NCBI GenBank assembly: GCA_950295325.1
Contig: OX485809.1
Location: 33,244,144 to 33,308,143, forward strand
Length of the DNA stretch: 64,000 bases
DNA from: Polytrichum commune
Taxonomy: Eukaryota > Streptophyta > Polytrichopsida > Polytrichales > Polytrichaceae
Reading direction: 5' to 3'
A program made the position numbers and the translations under genes. A model generated the notes under the pieces. It was not told the DNA's origin. It saw nothing but the letters and a program-made list of their open reading frames with translations, and ran no database searches. This document shows, piece by piece, positions 34,236-46,297 of this stretch (the first letter of the stretch is position 1; every line of letters starts with the position of its first letter).

Positions 34236-34651
34236 CTCCTTAGTCGTTTTTTACTACTTTGATTTTAACAAAATGATAAACAAAATGGCAAAATGATTTA
34301 CCTAGCGCTAGGCATATCCACGACCACGTCGGCGTTTTCTGCCACATAGGACGCCACCTTGGCAAGAAGGTAAGTATTTTACCCACCCTAGTCCGTTCCC
34401 CCTATGTTGACCCTACGTGGACCCTATTGTGTCGTGACGGAGGGGTCCGTCACGACACGACACGACGGCACGACACCATCATGACGTCGCGATAAACAAC
34501 CCTGTACACAAACATTTAGTGCTTAATAATGTTATGAAGAGAAAATGAGTATCTTTCAGTTATTATCCATTACCGTACATGATACTGATAGTTTATGGGT
34601 TGGAACTTGGAATTGTAAACATGCAGTGTAGGTACTCAAGTCAAAACTTAG

Positions 34652-35132
34652 TAGTATACCCTAAACTCCATAATATCAACCTCCATAATGTCACACACTC
34701 TCTAATATACCGAAACCCTAGGGAATGGGTGTTTGTAGTTGAAATCTCACTCCTTATTGTCACATTTCTCTCCCTTATATCACAAAAGAAAACCACCCAA
34801 GAAGTCAACCAACACCCTCGCATTGCGCCATGTGTCAACCTGTGGAGTGTCACCTTCTTATTCTTCTTCCTCTTCCTCTTATGCCACTTGTTGAATGTTG
34901 GTGCATGTGTCCGCCACATCGCCTGGGAAGACCAAGTGTAGTGGACCACACTAGCGTAGGTGGCTGGAGAACGAAATCAAATTGTCCTCACATCTCCTTT
35001 GTGTGATTCCATAATATCACATGCTGCACTAATTCTATAGTATCACGCAGTCATGCGAACACTCCAAAACTCCATAATATCACGTGCACTTTGGTTGCCA
35101 CAAGTGTGATACTTTGGAGTTTAGAGTGTACT
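34652..35132. mobile_element. candidate MITE with about 27 bp inverted ends
   Basis: AGTATACCCTAAACTCCATA at the left is inverted at the right (reverse reading AGTACACTCTAAACTCCAAA). CTCCATAATATCAC recurs inside at 34678, 35007 and 35070 or so. No duplication found. Confidence 0.45.
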
Positions 35133-35481
35133 TGAAGCCTGGCCCCACTCTGAGAGAACAGACTGAGGTGGGCAAAAAGGAGCTGTGGACTTAGAATGAG
35201 GTACACTACGCTCGAAACGACATGGAATTAGACCCACGACTGTAGTAGTTTCAAGCCTAATCGAATGAATTATAAGCACCGCAAGCTCCTTGGGAGCACC
35301 ACTGTCAACACTCGGGGGCTGTAACTTATACTTTATACTCCCACCTGGCACCGACGGACGCCCCCATGACATTGTCTAATTTAATTCAGCCATTTGATGC
35401 GGTCTCCTCTCCGGATACATGTCGGCTGAGCTACGTTAACCGAACCATTTCCGGTTCGAGACATTGGGCACTCATGCCCCA

Positions 35482-35618
35482 ATCACACCAAACTTTCAGT
35501 TCAGTTCTGGCCATGAAAATGTTGGAGATTATGTTGAGAAATAGATGTTGGTCCACCACTTTTTACACTATTACAACCGTAGATGATGACGGATGGTGCC
35601 ATAAGTGGCTGGTGTGAT
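35482..35618 (+). mobile_element. family B MITE, 137 bp
   Basis: Same unit as 21332-21468, with ATCACACCA/TGGTGTGAT ends. Tandem with the next copy, sharing the linker CCCCTCATGCCCCA. Confidence 0.75.
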
Positions 35619-35635
35619 CAACCCCTCATGCCCCA

Positions 35636-35773
35636 ATCACACCAAAATTTTCATTCGGTTCTAACCGTGAAATTGATGAAGGATTATGTTGAGAAATAGG
35701 TGTTGGCCCATCATTTTTCACACTATTACAACCACATATATTGACGGATGGTGCCATAATTGGCCGGTGTGAT
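35636..35773 (+). mobile_element. family B MITE, 138 bp, tandem partner
   Basis: Second, more diverged copy 17 bp after the first; ends ATCACACCA/CCGGTGTGAT. Confidence 0.75.
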
Positions 35774-36477
35774 AGCCTCTCTCACCCATATTCAACTCTG
35801 AACCTGAGGTTGAGAGTGAATACCTATTTACTTGAGTTTACAATAATACGTACTTGAGTTATTCCAAGCCTACAAAACTCATCTACTGGATCGAATAATC
35901 TTATGTTTGTTATGTGATGAATATGAACATGTTGATGTGCCGATAAATTCATGTTTATTTCCCATGACGGGTTCATGACATTCTTTAAAATGTTGCTAAA
36001 AGTGCACATGTGGTTTTGATGAGGACTTGTCAAATTTTGCATCTAAACATGAGAACTACTAATCGGCGTGCTACACATTGAGATATTTTTATCAAAACAA
36101 TATATATATTATTTTCAAAGCTCCGAAAGGTCCATGACGTCCATTTGGACTTAATAGGTGTCATATGGAGGGGTTAAAGATCAATTCTTGACATTTTCAA
36201 CTAAAATGTCAATGATTATCATATCTAGAATTAGATCATTTATCATTTACATTATTCCAATGGAAACATTCATATATGTAGAATTAATCATGACTTATCT
36301 ATGCAAAATTTTGATCATATTATTGATCTAGACTCAAATACATATCACATATACAAGGAGAGGGGGGGGGGTCACTATCAGTAGTCTTAGAAATGTAGGT
36401 AAGTCCAAATATCATAGACAAGATAAACCATTATTTCAATAATGCTTGAGGGTTCGTACAAACCATTGTGTATTCTC
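35774..36477. other. intergenic, no gene seen
   Basis: Contains a poly-G tract near 36363-36371. No frame supported. Confidence 0.35.
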
Positions 36478-36482
36478 TATAA

Positions 36483-36742
36483 TGTTGAAGGTGGAGCATT
36501 AGGTTGCTCATAGTCATAGAAATGTAATAGTAGATGTAATAAGGTTGTAATAAGCCTACAAGGCTAGTCCTTAGTGGAAGAAAAGTTATCCCATATTGTT
36601 TGTATCAACCAAGGTGAAAATGAGCAATAAAGGGCAAGGCAAGGGGTGGAGGAGACCATCTCACTCCAAGCATTGTTCATATGCCTTTGTGTATGTGTTA
36701 TTGCTTGTGCAATCTCATCTCTAGTCTTATTGAGTTCCAATA
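36483..36742 (+). repeat. 5' LTR of the mini-copia element
   Basis: 260 bp direct repeat of 37787-38046; contains AATAAAG near 36626 as a candidate polyadenylation signal. Confidence 0.85.
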
Positions 36743-37129
36743 GGTTATGGGCCCACAATGCAAGTGAAGTGCCTAGAGATTTGATTGCTTTGAGGTTGTG
36801 GAGTGGATCTTGAGGAGTTGGCGCTTTGGAGCGTGGAGCGTTGGAGGTGTCCGAGGGCGCATTTGGTTGTTGTAAGTGTTTGCTTGTGTTTTGCTTTTGC
36901 TTGAATGTTTGTTTGATGTAAAGAATGCTAACTTGTGAGCCTTGAGGATTGAGTGGCATATTTGAGAGATTTGAAGGTGTTTGGACTTCAATTTTTTTTT
37001 ACTTGAGTGTTTTGAGTGTAGAGAAGTCGATTTGAGAGGTTTGGAAGTATCTAAACTTTCAAAGGATCTGATTTGAGTGTTATGAGTGTGAAGACGCTTA
37101 GTTGAAAGGTTTGGAAGTTAGCTAGAGTC

Positions 37130-37587
37130 ATGGACAAGTTTCACGGAGAAAAATTTAGACTTTGGAATTTCAAAATGGAGATGGTTTTGGCTTTTGTGGA
37201 TCTTTGGGACATTGTGGACGGATCCGAAAAGGTTCTACCTTCCAACGCAGATCCCAAAGTATTGAAGGAGTATCAAAGGCGCATAAAGAAATCCATGTCC
37301 ATCATCTTTCTCAACTTGGTAGACAACCAACTTGCGCACATCAAGAGTTGCAAAGGACGAACAGAGGTATGAAGAAAACTTTTACAACATTCACGAAATG
37401 AAGAGTTGCTTTACATGCCGTTGTGTGATGGCAGCGGACAATCCGTGGATGACAACGAGCAAGTGGGAGGTAATGAAGTTGCAATTGAAGAGTCACATGA
37501 AGGACCGGCAAACAACGACATTATTATTAAAGGATTTGGCAAGGAGCGGCGATATCTCATGAGGGAGCAGCGACCACTTGGAGAATG
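37130..37587 (+). pseudogene. copia gag fragment
   Basis: MDKFHGEKFRLWNFKMEMVL followed by LWDIVDGSE and a basic RRIKKSMSIIFLNLVDNQLA match the N-terminal region of plant copia gag (the DUF4219/UBN2-type region). The frame closes at 37370 and continues in another frame with an acidic stretch, then KSHMKDRQTTTLLLKDLA-type residues, so it is frameshifted. The zinc knuckle and pol are absent. Confidence 0.7.
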
Positions 37588-37786
37588 ATGAAAGAACCAT
37601 ATTTTTTTCTTAGTATGGTGATGAATAGGCCAATGTGGCAATAATTGAAGGTCCTTTGAATTGGAGTGAGGCAATTAGGCATAATATGAAGAAACTTATG
37701 GGCAATGGTAGAAACTCAATATGTAGGATTGAGACACTAAGAAACTCAATAGTATTACAAATCTTTGACTATTTGCAAAGTGGGAG

Positions 37787-38046
37787 TGTTGAAGGTGGAG
37801 CATTAGGTTGATCGTAGTCATAGAAATGTAATACTAGAAGTAATAAGGTTGCAATAACCCTACAAGGTTGGTCCTTAGTGTGAGAATAGTTATCCCATAT
37901 TGTTTGTATCAACCAAGGTGAAAATGAGCAATAAAGTGCAAGGCAAGAGATGGAAGAGACCATCTCACTCCAAGCATTGTTCATATGCCTTTGTATATGT
38001 ATTATTGTCTGTGCAATCTCATCTCTAGTCCTATTGAGTTCTAGTA
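37787..38046 (+). repeat. 3' LTR of the mini-copia element
   Basis: 260 bp direct repeat of 36483-36742, directly followed by the TATAA duplication. Confidence 0.85.
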
Positions 38047-38254
38047 TATAAACACACTCATGGTCTTTGGAGGGTTGATGCCTTGACCCTAAAGGCTGAA
38101 GCAAAATATTCTCAAAAACTCCTAAAAACACTTGGGGTGTGCACATTTTATCAAAAGCAAGAATCACGTGCATTGACAACATACTCTAAAAACTCCAATA
38201 TACAAGGGTTTTTTTTTCTTTCTAAAATTTAGCAATACATGTACAATATCCTTG

Positions 38255-38430
38255 GGAGTGGACTCATCATACCATGTATGAACTCACGTGTGTAGAAAGA
38301 GGCATTATTTGAGGCATTAGCAAACATAGTATACAAAAGGGAGAGGTATTAAATATATTTTATATAGTACATACAATTAAAAGGGCTATTATGAGTTTGG
38401 AAGTAAAGGTAGATGTACAAAAGGGGCTCC
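38255..38430 (-). repeat. half-copy of the 15238-15945 element
   Basis: Matches, inverted, 15750-15945, and in direct orientation 29200-29345; begins near GGAGTGGACTC. Landmarks: GGCATTATTTGAGGCATTAG and GGGAGAGGT. Confidence 0.5.
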
Positions 38431-39145
38431 TAAACAACCCTTATTATTTGTTTTTTGAAAAGTAGTAGGTTTGGCTACTTGCTACATTCATAAGCTTAAA
38501 GCATCCAAGCTTCAAATGTTTTGTGGAGTTTAGGGTGGTTACATTTAAATGAATTAAAGGGAGTGTTTGGCAAAGGCACAAAACCTATGTGTCAATTTGG
38601 TTGGCAACCTCTAATTGTAAATGAAAGAAATGTAAGGCTACATGTATGCTTTTGTAAGGTGAAAAATGGCCCCACAAACAAAATAGTAAGTGAAGAAGTG
38701 GCTCCATATCTATCTTTGCAATCTAGATGTGGCCACACATACCACAAACTAAGAGGAAAGTTGGCTACGTATTGAAACTGAACAAACGCATTGAAATTGG
38801 CCACATAAAATAATTGCACTAGCCCCTTGAACCTCTAGAGGCTTTTGAGTTCAACTTGTTTGCAAATGTATGAGAGGGTCAACATTCACATATCATGCAG
38901 TTCAAGCACTCATCAACATTGAGACATCATACACTTGAAGCACTTAATGCATTTCTACACCCAAAAAGATTGGATCAAACCACTTAAACAAGAGAATACA
39001 ACCGGGGAAAATGTCATTATTTAAAAGACCACTCTAACATTCATGCATACAATCACAAATAGGTAGGGAAGGAGGTTGGCTTTCGCATTAACAAACTTGC
39101 ATGAAAAAATCCAAATTTGGTTACAAAATTAAATGCTACTACATT
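38431..39145. other. intergenic, no gene seen
   Basis: No supported frame. Confidence 0.35.
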
Positions 39146-39570
39146 GATTATCCCAATTAGTTAGGGTGGTATTAATTTCTAAAGCACGCTCTATTAGGCA
39201 AACCTTAAAGTTATTGAGGGTTGAAATTTTTATTGAGTGACACTAAATTCATGCATACATGCTCATTAACCATAGATTTCATGGAAATTAGTGTGTGCTC
39301 TAAGATGTTGTAGAGTGATAAATTTTTAATATATGCAAACACATCAATGATTAGTACCAAGTGCCGATACTTTTAATGAATAGTTCCAAACATTGGTACT
39401 TTCACTAAATAGTGTTGCTATGAATAGTATTTTCAAGGAATAGTGCCGAGATGAACAATGCTTTCTAGATATTTTGGTGTCATTAATTTCCTAGCATAAA
39501 GAAGTTTAGTATCACCTTGACTAATTTCCCACACTCACTATTAGCCACCTTCATTAATTGGGATAATTCC
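39146..39570. mobile_element. MITE with GATTATCCCAATTA ends
   Basis: GATTATCCCAATTAGTTAGG at the left and, in reverse, GAATTATCCCAATTAATGAA at the right. An inverted related copy is at 43605-44005 and an internally deleted one at 42250-42330. Interior carries repeated AATAGT-GCC motifs. Confidence 0.5.
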
Positions 39571-40839
39571 CAATCCATATCATTGGAATTCCACTCCTCC
39601 CATCAATAAATTAAAAAGCTCATAAGGGAAATTGTCAAGGTTGACCTGCCTTTGGGAATACATACCCATTATAAGTCCCAAATGAGAATCTCTGTAAGCC
39701 ACCCTCAAGCACCACCAGTGTGCTCCACTCCGAAACTTGAAATTTGAGGCCTAAAATGCTTAAACTCCACTATAATCAAAAGGTGGCACCATTATTCGGC
39801 ATTATAGGAGCAAAGAGGCTACAAGGTAGAAGCTGAGGAAGCAAGTGGGTGGTGACTAGAGGAGTGGAGAATGGGAGGAGAAAGTGGTGACACCACTCAC
39901 CCCACCTAACTAAACCCTAGGAGACATGAGCCCTCGGATGGGAGGATGGACTTCATCCATGGTTCATCATGGAGCTCATTGGCTACTCCCAATAATGGAG
40001 TTGAGTGGCATATCATGGTTTCTAGGCAACTCCACTCGACCCATGTGAAGCTAGTTGGCGCCACCTCTTACCCACAAAGAGTGGAGGTGGCACCTTACAT
40101 GGCAATTTTTATTTTATTTTATTTTATTTGTTTAAACATGTTTGTGTAAATCAATTTACATCACCATAGCAAAATGGCTACTAGTAGTTGGGAAAAAAGG
40201 GTTGGCCCTAAGGTTTAAATTTTTAACAATAGATGTGTAAGTTTCACCTAATTCACATTTCACGGGGAGATTACTCCATTGTCAAGTTGAACACCACGTG
40301 CGACCAAAGAAAATCTTCTTTTGGTAAGTTGCACCACCAAAATGGGTCAAAATTTTATCAAATGTTTTTCATGAGTAGATATACACAGTACCTATGACAT
40401 AGTTAAAAGTGGTAACTAAATTTGATGATTTGTTTTTTTCATAAAACATACCGTTTCTAACTAGAATGACACAGAATTGACCTAAAACAATTACTAAAAA
40501 AAATAAAGATGACTAAAAATTTCAAAAAAATATACAAAAGATACTATCAATGGTTATGTATATGTAGAAAAAATATCATAAATTTTAAAATTATATATGG
40601 CATGTAATATAGGGGTAGCAAACTTTGTCCGCACGTGGTGTCAACTTGACAATGAAGTGACCTCCCCGTGTCACATTTCCATCCATTGTTGTCATATCCT
40701 AATAGTCCTCAATAACTCCCTTGTCCATTCTTGCTAGGGTTTGCATTTGGGTTTTAGGACAAGCTAGTGGCTCGTGAGTGCTCATGGACTTCCTTGGGTT
40801 TTGCTCTCCAAATCGTGACTAAGTTAATTTGCTCTTGGC
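39571..40839. other. intergenic, no gene seen
   Basis: Contains TTATTTTATTTTATT near 40111. No frame or terminal repeats recognised. Confidence 0.35.
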
Positions 40840-41155
40840 TTTGTTTCTTTGACACAATCATTAAGTTACATCCTATGAATGATAAAATGCTTAATGACTT
40901 TCTCATTAGAAAGTGAACATGGATTCTACATGTAACAAAGGCATATTTAATCCATGATTAATATTTTGTATGTGTAGTGGAGGCATTTATCACATTAAAT
41001 TGAAAAGCTTAGTATAAATACATGAGTCCATTTTCTAGCTTATCATTGATACATATACTTTCTCTTCTTTTTCTCTCTATGAACTTTGTGTATATAGGGG
41101 GTTTAATTTCATAGTGACCCACACACATTGAGGTTTCCAACGAAGAGTCCACCCC
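40840..41155 (+). repeat. half-copy of the 15238-15945 element
   Basis: Direct match to 26320-26635 ending TTTCCAACGAAGAGTCCACC. Confidence 0.55.
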
Positions 41156-42249
41156 CCGGGACAACTTCAATGGTATACATAAAACATTTACATTTGTATA
41201 TAGTCATTAACATAAGTATACAAATATACTTTTGAATAACAATTAATCCCTATCATATATATAATGCGGAACCCTAGCATTCATTAGTAAAGTCGTTGAA
41301 GGCTTTTTCATCCCCCCCAATAACATTCATAAGCATCTAAGTCCACAATATATATCATAGCATCCATTGCATTTATTGCTTCTAAGTCTACTGTCAAATG
41401 ACCATGTTGATCGTTTGTCCACTTGTTGTTGGTTCCTTTTTTATACCAATGTAAGCCAATCTACATGTTTGATGGGTGGTCCATCAAGTCAATTGGATCC
41501 CTACACTCCACCCAAAGAATACTAAAATTTCTAAGCATTCTATAAACCCTCCCAGAAAATCAAACCTTAACTAGAGTTGATTTTCTTGCTCTATCTCATT
41601 TTGTTGTAATTCTAGCTCCAATTGCGTTTAGAAAACATACATCATATTCACAACCAAAATGTAATTTAGTATCATGGTTTGAGGCAATAGGAAGTGTAGA
41701 TTTCATTCATAAATTGCCAGCGTTCATCCGAGTCTATCAATCTTTAAATCAAGTTGGATTGCCATTTAAATTACTAACAAATGTACTTTTGAAAATTTTA
41801 ATTCCCCTACCACTACATAAGCCACAATGAACTTCACAAATTTATTTAAACACTACCTTACAAGTACAAATGTTTTACATGTTTTAAAGGTCCGTTTTGC
41901 ATGTACATAACTACAAATTTAATTTGTGTAGCACATATATACATAGTACGATAATCTCAAATTAATACCCTTTTTGTGCACTCACATATAGTCGTATGTA
42001 TTTAGCATAGTGCACCCCCGGGGCTAAAGCAATATTGTCCCATTCAAAAACTTAGCAAAGAAAATCGTCATCTTTTATGATATTTGACCAAAGAGATGCA
42101 AGCTTTGTAAAATTAGGATTGTTCCCTAAATTTTCAACCATCCATGTGTCAAAAATAGACATATGAATTGGTATTATTTGGCAAACCACGCCTTACAGTC
42201 TCAAAAGGTTTGAAATTTTATGTGTACCCAAGCTTACTAGGTAGGTAAG
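41156..42249. other. intergenic, no gene seen
   Basis: AT-rich; no supported frame. Confidence 0.35.
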
Positions 42250-42330
42250 GTACTACATTGATTATTCCAATTAGTGAGGGAGGGCTAATAGTGCATGTTG
42301 CTCGGGGGGGGGGGGGGGGGGCACTGGCGA
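42250..42330. repeat. short related end plus poly-G tract
   Basis: TACATTGATTATTCCAATTA matches the left end at 39140; it runs into CATGTTGCTC and 18-20 G residues, then GCACT. The same junction appears inverted at 43606-43630 (GTGCCCCCCCCCGAGGCATG). Confidence 0.55.
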
Positions 42331-43604
42331 AAAACGTAGGAACTACGTGCGATAAAATATAGGGTCTTGTATAAAAAATTGGCGTAAAATTTGTAAATTA
42401 TTAGATGTAGTATAGGGTGTTTTGGGATTGTGAAACATGATTATATGTAATATAGCATTTGACAAAACATGATTAAATTACCTAAGTGGTACATATAAAA
42501 TAGCATGGAGAAAAAACGATAGTTTCAAAAATTAAATACTTTACCACCAAAATATGGCATGTTCTATATAGGAAGGGTTCAAAAGATAAGGGTGAAGGTT
42601 GGTACTAAGTGGGGCAATTGTTGGCAACCCATTGACTTGATGAAACGTGCAGTCCAGAACATAAATAGAGAAACGCTCTTCCCAACTGCTATGGCTTACC
42701 TCCATTGGTTCAAAAAACAGCCGGGTCTCAACAAATATAAGTATGTTGAGAGTGATTGTGTGTGGGTTGATGTGGATGCTATTATCTCAACTGTGTCTCT
42801 ACTGTATGAATCAACAGCAAAATCTACACATTAGATGAGGTAGATGCAAACTCATTGAGTGAGTTCATTTCAAATAAAAAATAAAACCTGCTAAATTTGT
42901 ACTATCTCACACATGTGGAGATATAATTTGGAAAAAGGGCTGAATGATCATTAGTATACCTTGAAATCTGTAGTAGTCATTTCAGTTCGAGTACCCTCAT
43001 ATCTCCCACATGTGTAAATGGTAGCCTAGCTAGTTTAGGTGGATTTTGCTTGCATGGCGTGGGATTTTCCTCCAATGTGTAGGATTGGAAGATCAAGGCA
43101 TCAATTGTAGGGATTCTGTAAACCTCGTAAATGTGACTTTGAGACACATGTGGTTGGCTTGTTCCCTAAGACCTCAAGGTTTCTAACTGTGTTATCCAAC
43201 ACAACTTTTATTCGTTGGCTCGTGTTGCTTAATGACATGTAATTGCAATCTTTTGTTGTTATTGTTTAGTGTTTTGCTTTGCCCGGACTTCACTGTGACC
43301 CTGAACCCTAAACCTTAGTAAATGTTTGTTTCTCTTACTCTGTACATGTGCTTCTAACGAGAATTCTACTGTATCATACACTTTAAGGAATGGGGGCAAT
43401 CAGAGGAAAAAAAAATACATATAAGTAATATAGGGTACCATAAAATCAACCATCCAAGAATTTATAATTACCAATAGGGTGCAAATAATCACAACAGTTT
43501 ACCATTATTTCAAAAATTAGCATCCCTTATAATCCTTTCTCATAGGTAAATAGCCCCCATTTTAATAGGTCATTATCGCAGGTGTATGCAAAATATACAA
43601 GGGA
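42331..43604. other. intergenic; one 91-codon frame at 42559-42834 not recognised
   Basis: The plus-strand frame at 42559-42834 (GTKWGNCWQPIDLMKRAVQN and onward) has normal-looking composition but no family resemblance I can name and no supporting context. Confidence 0.3.
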
Positions 43605-44005
43605 GTGCCCCCCCCCGAGGCATGTTGGAAATTAGTGAAGGTGATACTAAATTCCTTTACACTATGAAATTAGTGCCACTAAAGTGTCTTAAAAGCATTA
43701 TTTATCCAAAAATTATTCACCGCAACATAATTCATAAAAACACTATTCACTGAAAGTATCGACACTATTCATCTCAGCAGTCTTTAATGACAAGCATGTG
43801 TTTGCACATAATTTTCTTTTCATCACTCTGGACAAACCTTAAAACATGCACTAAATTCCTTGAAATGTATGGTAAAGGAGCATGTATTCATGAGTTTATT
43901 ATCACTTAGTAAAAAAATTCAACCTACACTACTATCGAGACTTGAAAAAATAGTGTGTGTTTCAGGAATTAGTACCACACACACTAATTGGGATAATCCA
44001 TATAG
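43605..44005 (-). mobile_element. inverted copy related to 39146-39570
   Basis: Ends with ACTAATTGGGATAATCC (inverse of GGATTATCCCAATTAGT) and starts at the poly-C/GAGGCATG junction. Interior matches 39300-39540 in reverse (AATTTAGTATCACCTT when reversed). Confidence 0.5.
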
Positions 44006-44302
44006 TAACTTCATAATCTTGGGGATTTGGGAGACGAGTCTTCCATTGCTCATGTCCCGCTTGTTGGGACTTGGGCCTCTACTAAGGTGCGGGTCCAAGG
44101 AATTCCCTCATTCCCAAAAATAAGGACAAAGCTATCCCCAAACGAATAATAAGGACACCATCTCACTCATAGTATCTTAGATACACCCAAGTTGGTAGGA
44201 GAGCATTCCATGTGTTTGCCTTGTATTGAAACTTGGGCAACGTCTTAATAGCCTATTATAAAGTTTCGTTCTTGCTGATTAACGTAAGAGAACTTATCCT
44301 AA

Positions 44303-44592
44303 GGGTTGGTTTACACCACGGACTAGGAAGTCATCCCAGGGCATTGTAAGAGCATTGATTGGTTGTTGAAATTGTTCCAGGATCACTTTGGTTTACACCA
44401 AGAAAAAAAGGGCAGAGTAACCATGGAGGTCGAGGTCCCTAAAAGACATATTTTAAGGCTTAATTAATACATTGACATGGTCTAACGGGTTTTGTTGTGA
44501 GAGAGGCAAGAGAGGTGGTCTGGTAGGAAAAGGCAAGGGCCCATGGCAGAGAAATGCCGTTAGAAAAAAACATTAATGAAATTTTTTTGGGG
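44303..44592 (+). mobile_element. truncated relative of the 46958-47546 element
   Basis: GGGTTGGTTTACACCA at the start and the following 280 bp match the reverse of 47240-47546, including TTTACACCAAG, GCAGAGAAATGCC and a final ATTTTTTTGGGG. The other end is missing. Confidence 0.6.
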
Positions 44593-45047
44593 GCTTTATA
44601 TACAACTCTTCCCACTATATAAAGTCTCATAAGGCACACTTTTCAACATCTATGTAATTTAATGAATCTTGAGAAGCAAGTCCGCCCTCTATGTGCCTAG
44701 ATCATATCATAGCCCATGAGACATACCATTTCTTCCATGCCCTACACCTTAAACTTGCTCCCACATGTTTCATCAAACAATGTGGGACATCTAAACTCAA
44801 GAATTCGAGTACACATGGTGGAGCGGGTTGCAAATAATGCTCAATGTAGAATACAAGGTGCATGTGACATGTAAATTACATTGAACATGTACAAATTAAA
44901 TTGCTCAATTTTTTGTAAGAATTGTTGTTAGAAAATTTGCAAGCCACATCTTCGACACATTTAACAAGAAGTGAAGACAAGTGAAGCCCAAGAGAAGACA
45001 AAAGAATGGTCATTCATTAATTAGGCTTGATTAATTTGGTAAGCATA

Positions 45048-45652
45048 CAGTACTCTCCCCCTTAAGTACGCACTTTGAACCGGAGCCGTTGGTGCGCACT
45101 TAGTTGGTAGGTGCGTACTTTACTCATATCGCCAGTGTTCCAGATTGGGCTAGTCGAAATAAGTAACCATTTCATACCCATCTAGCTTACCCCTAAAGAA
45201 TACATGCGAGGGTGCTAACGAAGCCACTGGTTTTCTTATTTCCCCTTCCCATTGAGGCTTGATGTTGATGGACAAGCTTTGACAACCTCAGAAGATGAAC
45301 CACCTATCGATGACCAAATCTAGCCTATCGAGACAGTTCTTGAATATGAAAGTGCTACTGACTTCAAAGGCTTTGAAGCTCCTTGACATCGACGACCAAT
45401 TGCTTTGCTCCGATGTTCAAACGGAAGTTGGACAAATGTATGATGAACTGTGACGATCGTTTGAGACATTTCAGCGAAACGTTAACAAACTAACATTGAA
45501 TTCGAAGTGGAAAAGAATCATGCATTCGCGGCAAATGACTCTGCATGACATGCTCAAACAATATAATATGAACCCTGATTTTCGTCAAATAATTTGCGCA
45601 CTTAACCGGGATGCGTACTTAAACGGGTGCGTACTTAAGCAGAAGATTACTG
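45048..45652 (+). mobile_element. non-autonomous pogo/Tigger-like (Tc1/mariner) element, copy 1
   Basis: Flanked by TA (45046-45047 and 45653-45654). Ends are inverted: CAGTACTCTCCCCCTTAAGT on the left and, reversed, CAGTAATCTTCTGCTTAAGT on the right, followed by ACGCAC. The interior retains a C-terminal transposase fragment, ending with SRQMTLHDMLKQ. TA duplications and such ends place it in Tc1/mariner; the coding tail resembles CENP-B/Tigger transposases. Confidence 0.8.
45240..45640 (+). pseudogene. Tigger-like transposase C-terminal remnant, copy 1
   Basis: An interrupted reading can be traced through DDQLL and SDVQTEV-type residues, NVNKLTLN, and SRQMTLHDMLKQYNM, in common with copy 2 at 55680-55960. 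RQMTLHDML has the spacing of a PCNA-interacting (QxxL) motif, which is found at the C-terminus of pogo-family transposases. Several stops interrupt it. Confidence 0.6.
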
Positions 45653-46297
45653 TACTTTATGATTTAATTAGACTTAAATACATTCCATCACACTTAATTA
45701 GTTTAAATGCATATGAATACTTTGTGAAAGTAGAAGGTATTAACTAGACTACAATATTTAACATACTTTAAAAAATAAAACTACTTCCATTTCAAGAATG
45801 ACAAAGACCCTTTCAATGGCATGTCACCAAAATTATAACCTCAATGCTAGTGAGGGTTTTGTAATATTTTTTACTTCCAAGTTTATTACATGTTTCATTC
45901 ACGGTTTCAATTTGATAATGAAATCCCAGCCAATTGCTTATTTACTCAATGGAAGTGAACATATATATATTGGATTTTGGACCTTGAAGGTGAAGTGCAC
46001 TCAATATGGAATTTGTGGATAAGTGGCCTTCAAGAATGCAAGGGCAATGGTTTTTTTGAAGTCGGGTGGGCGGAAGTTTTTGGTCGGGTACAAAAAATAT
46101 TGATTTTTTTTGGACAGCTGCCCCTACCCAAATATACCTCCCCCGAAAAGTTTGTGTGTGTGTGTGGGGGGGGGGGGGGTATTTACGTCCCCTGCCAAGA
46201 AGATAAAATTGGGCCCATGTCAAGAAACTTCTTCCAAGTTGGCAATGTGCCATTAAGCCCAGTAGGTACCAATTTGGTGTGGAAGGTTTTCTCTGCT
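45653..46297. other. intergenic
   Basis: Contains (GT)n-poly-G (GTGTGTGTGTGGGGGGG) near 46150-46180. No supported gene. Confidence 0.35.

Larger units (their letters stand above)
33313..34504. mobile_element. non-autonomous hAT-type element with a C/G-rich array
   Basis: An 8 bp direct repeat TACACAAA flanks it exactly (33305-33312 and 34505-34512). The ends are inverted: CAGGGTTGTCTATTGTGTCG on the left, and CAGGGTTGTTTATCGCGACG when the right end is reversed. CAGGG-type termini with 8 bp duplications are the hallmark of hAT transposons. There is no transposase. The interior is a subterminal hairpin (33348-33399), the C-rich array (33541-34235) and a short 3' region with ACGACAC repeats. 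Confidence 0.85.
36483..38046 (+). mobile_element. miniature non-autonomous LTR retrotransposon (copia-like)
   Basis: Two 260 bp direct LTRs (36483-36742 and 37787-38046), each starting TGTTGAAGGTGGAGCATTAG, flank about 1.04 kb. The element is bounded by the 5 bp repeat TATAA (36478-36482 and 38047-38051). A purine-rich tract (AAAGTGGGAG) directly precedes the right LTR, as a polypurine tract should. GGTTATGGGCCC after the left LTR may be a diverged primer-binding site. Only a gag-like fragment is present and no protease, integrase or reverse transcriptase, so it depends on helpers. The LTRs differ by roughly two dozen bases. Confidence 0.88.

Noticed and set aside
33495-34262. Long Pro/Arg-rich (+) and Gly/Arg-rich (-) reading frames of 240-255 codons
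   Set aside because: They coincide with the C/G-rich array and are open in several frames on both strands because the composition lacks stop codons. They begin and end at the array borders and have no signal, domain or splice context.
34579-34949. Frames of 102-120 codons on both strands
   Set aside because: They overlap each other antiparallel and fall across the boundary of a candidate MITE, with no recognisable motif.
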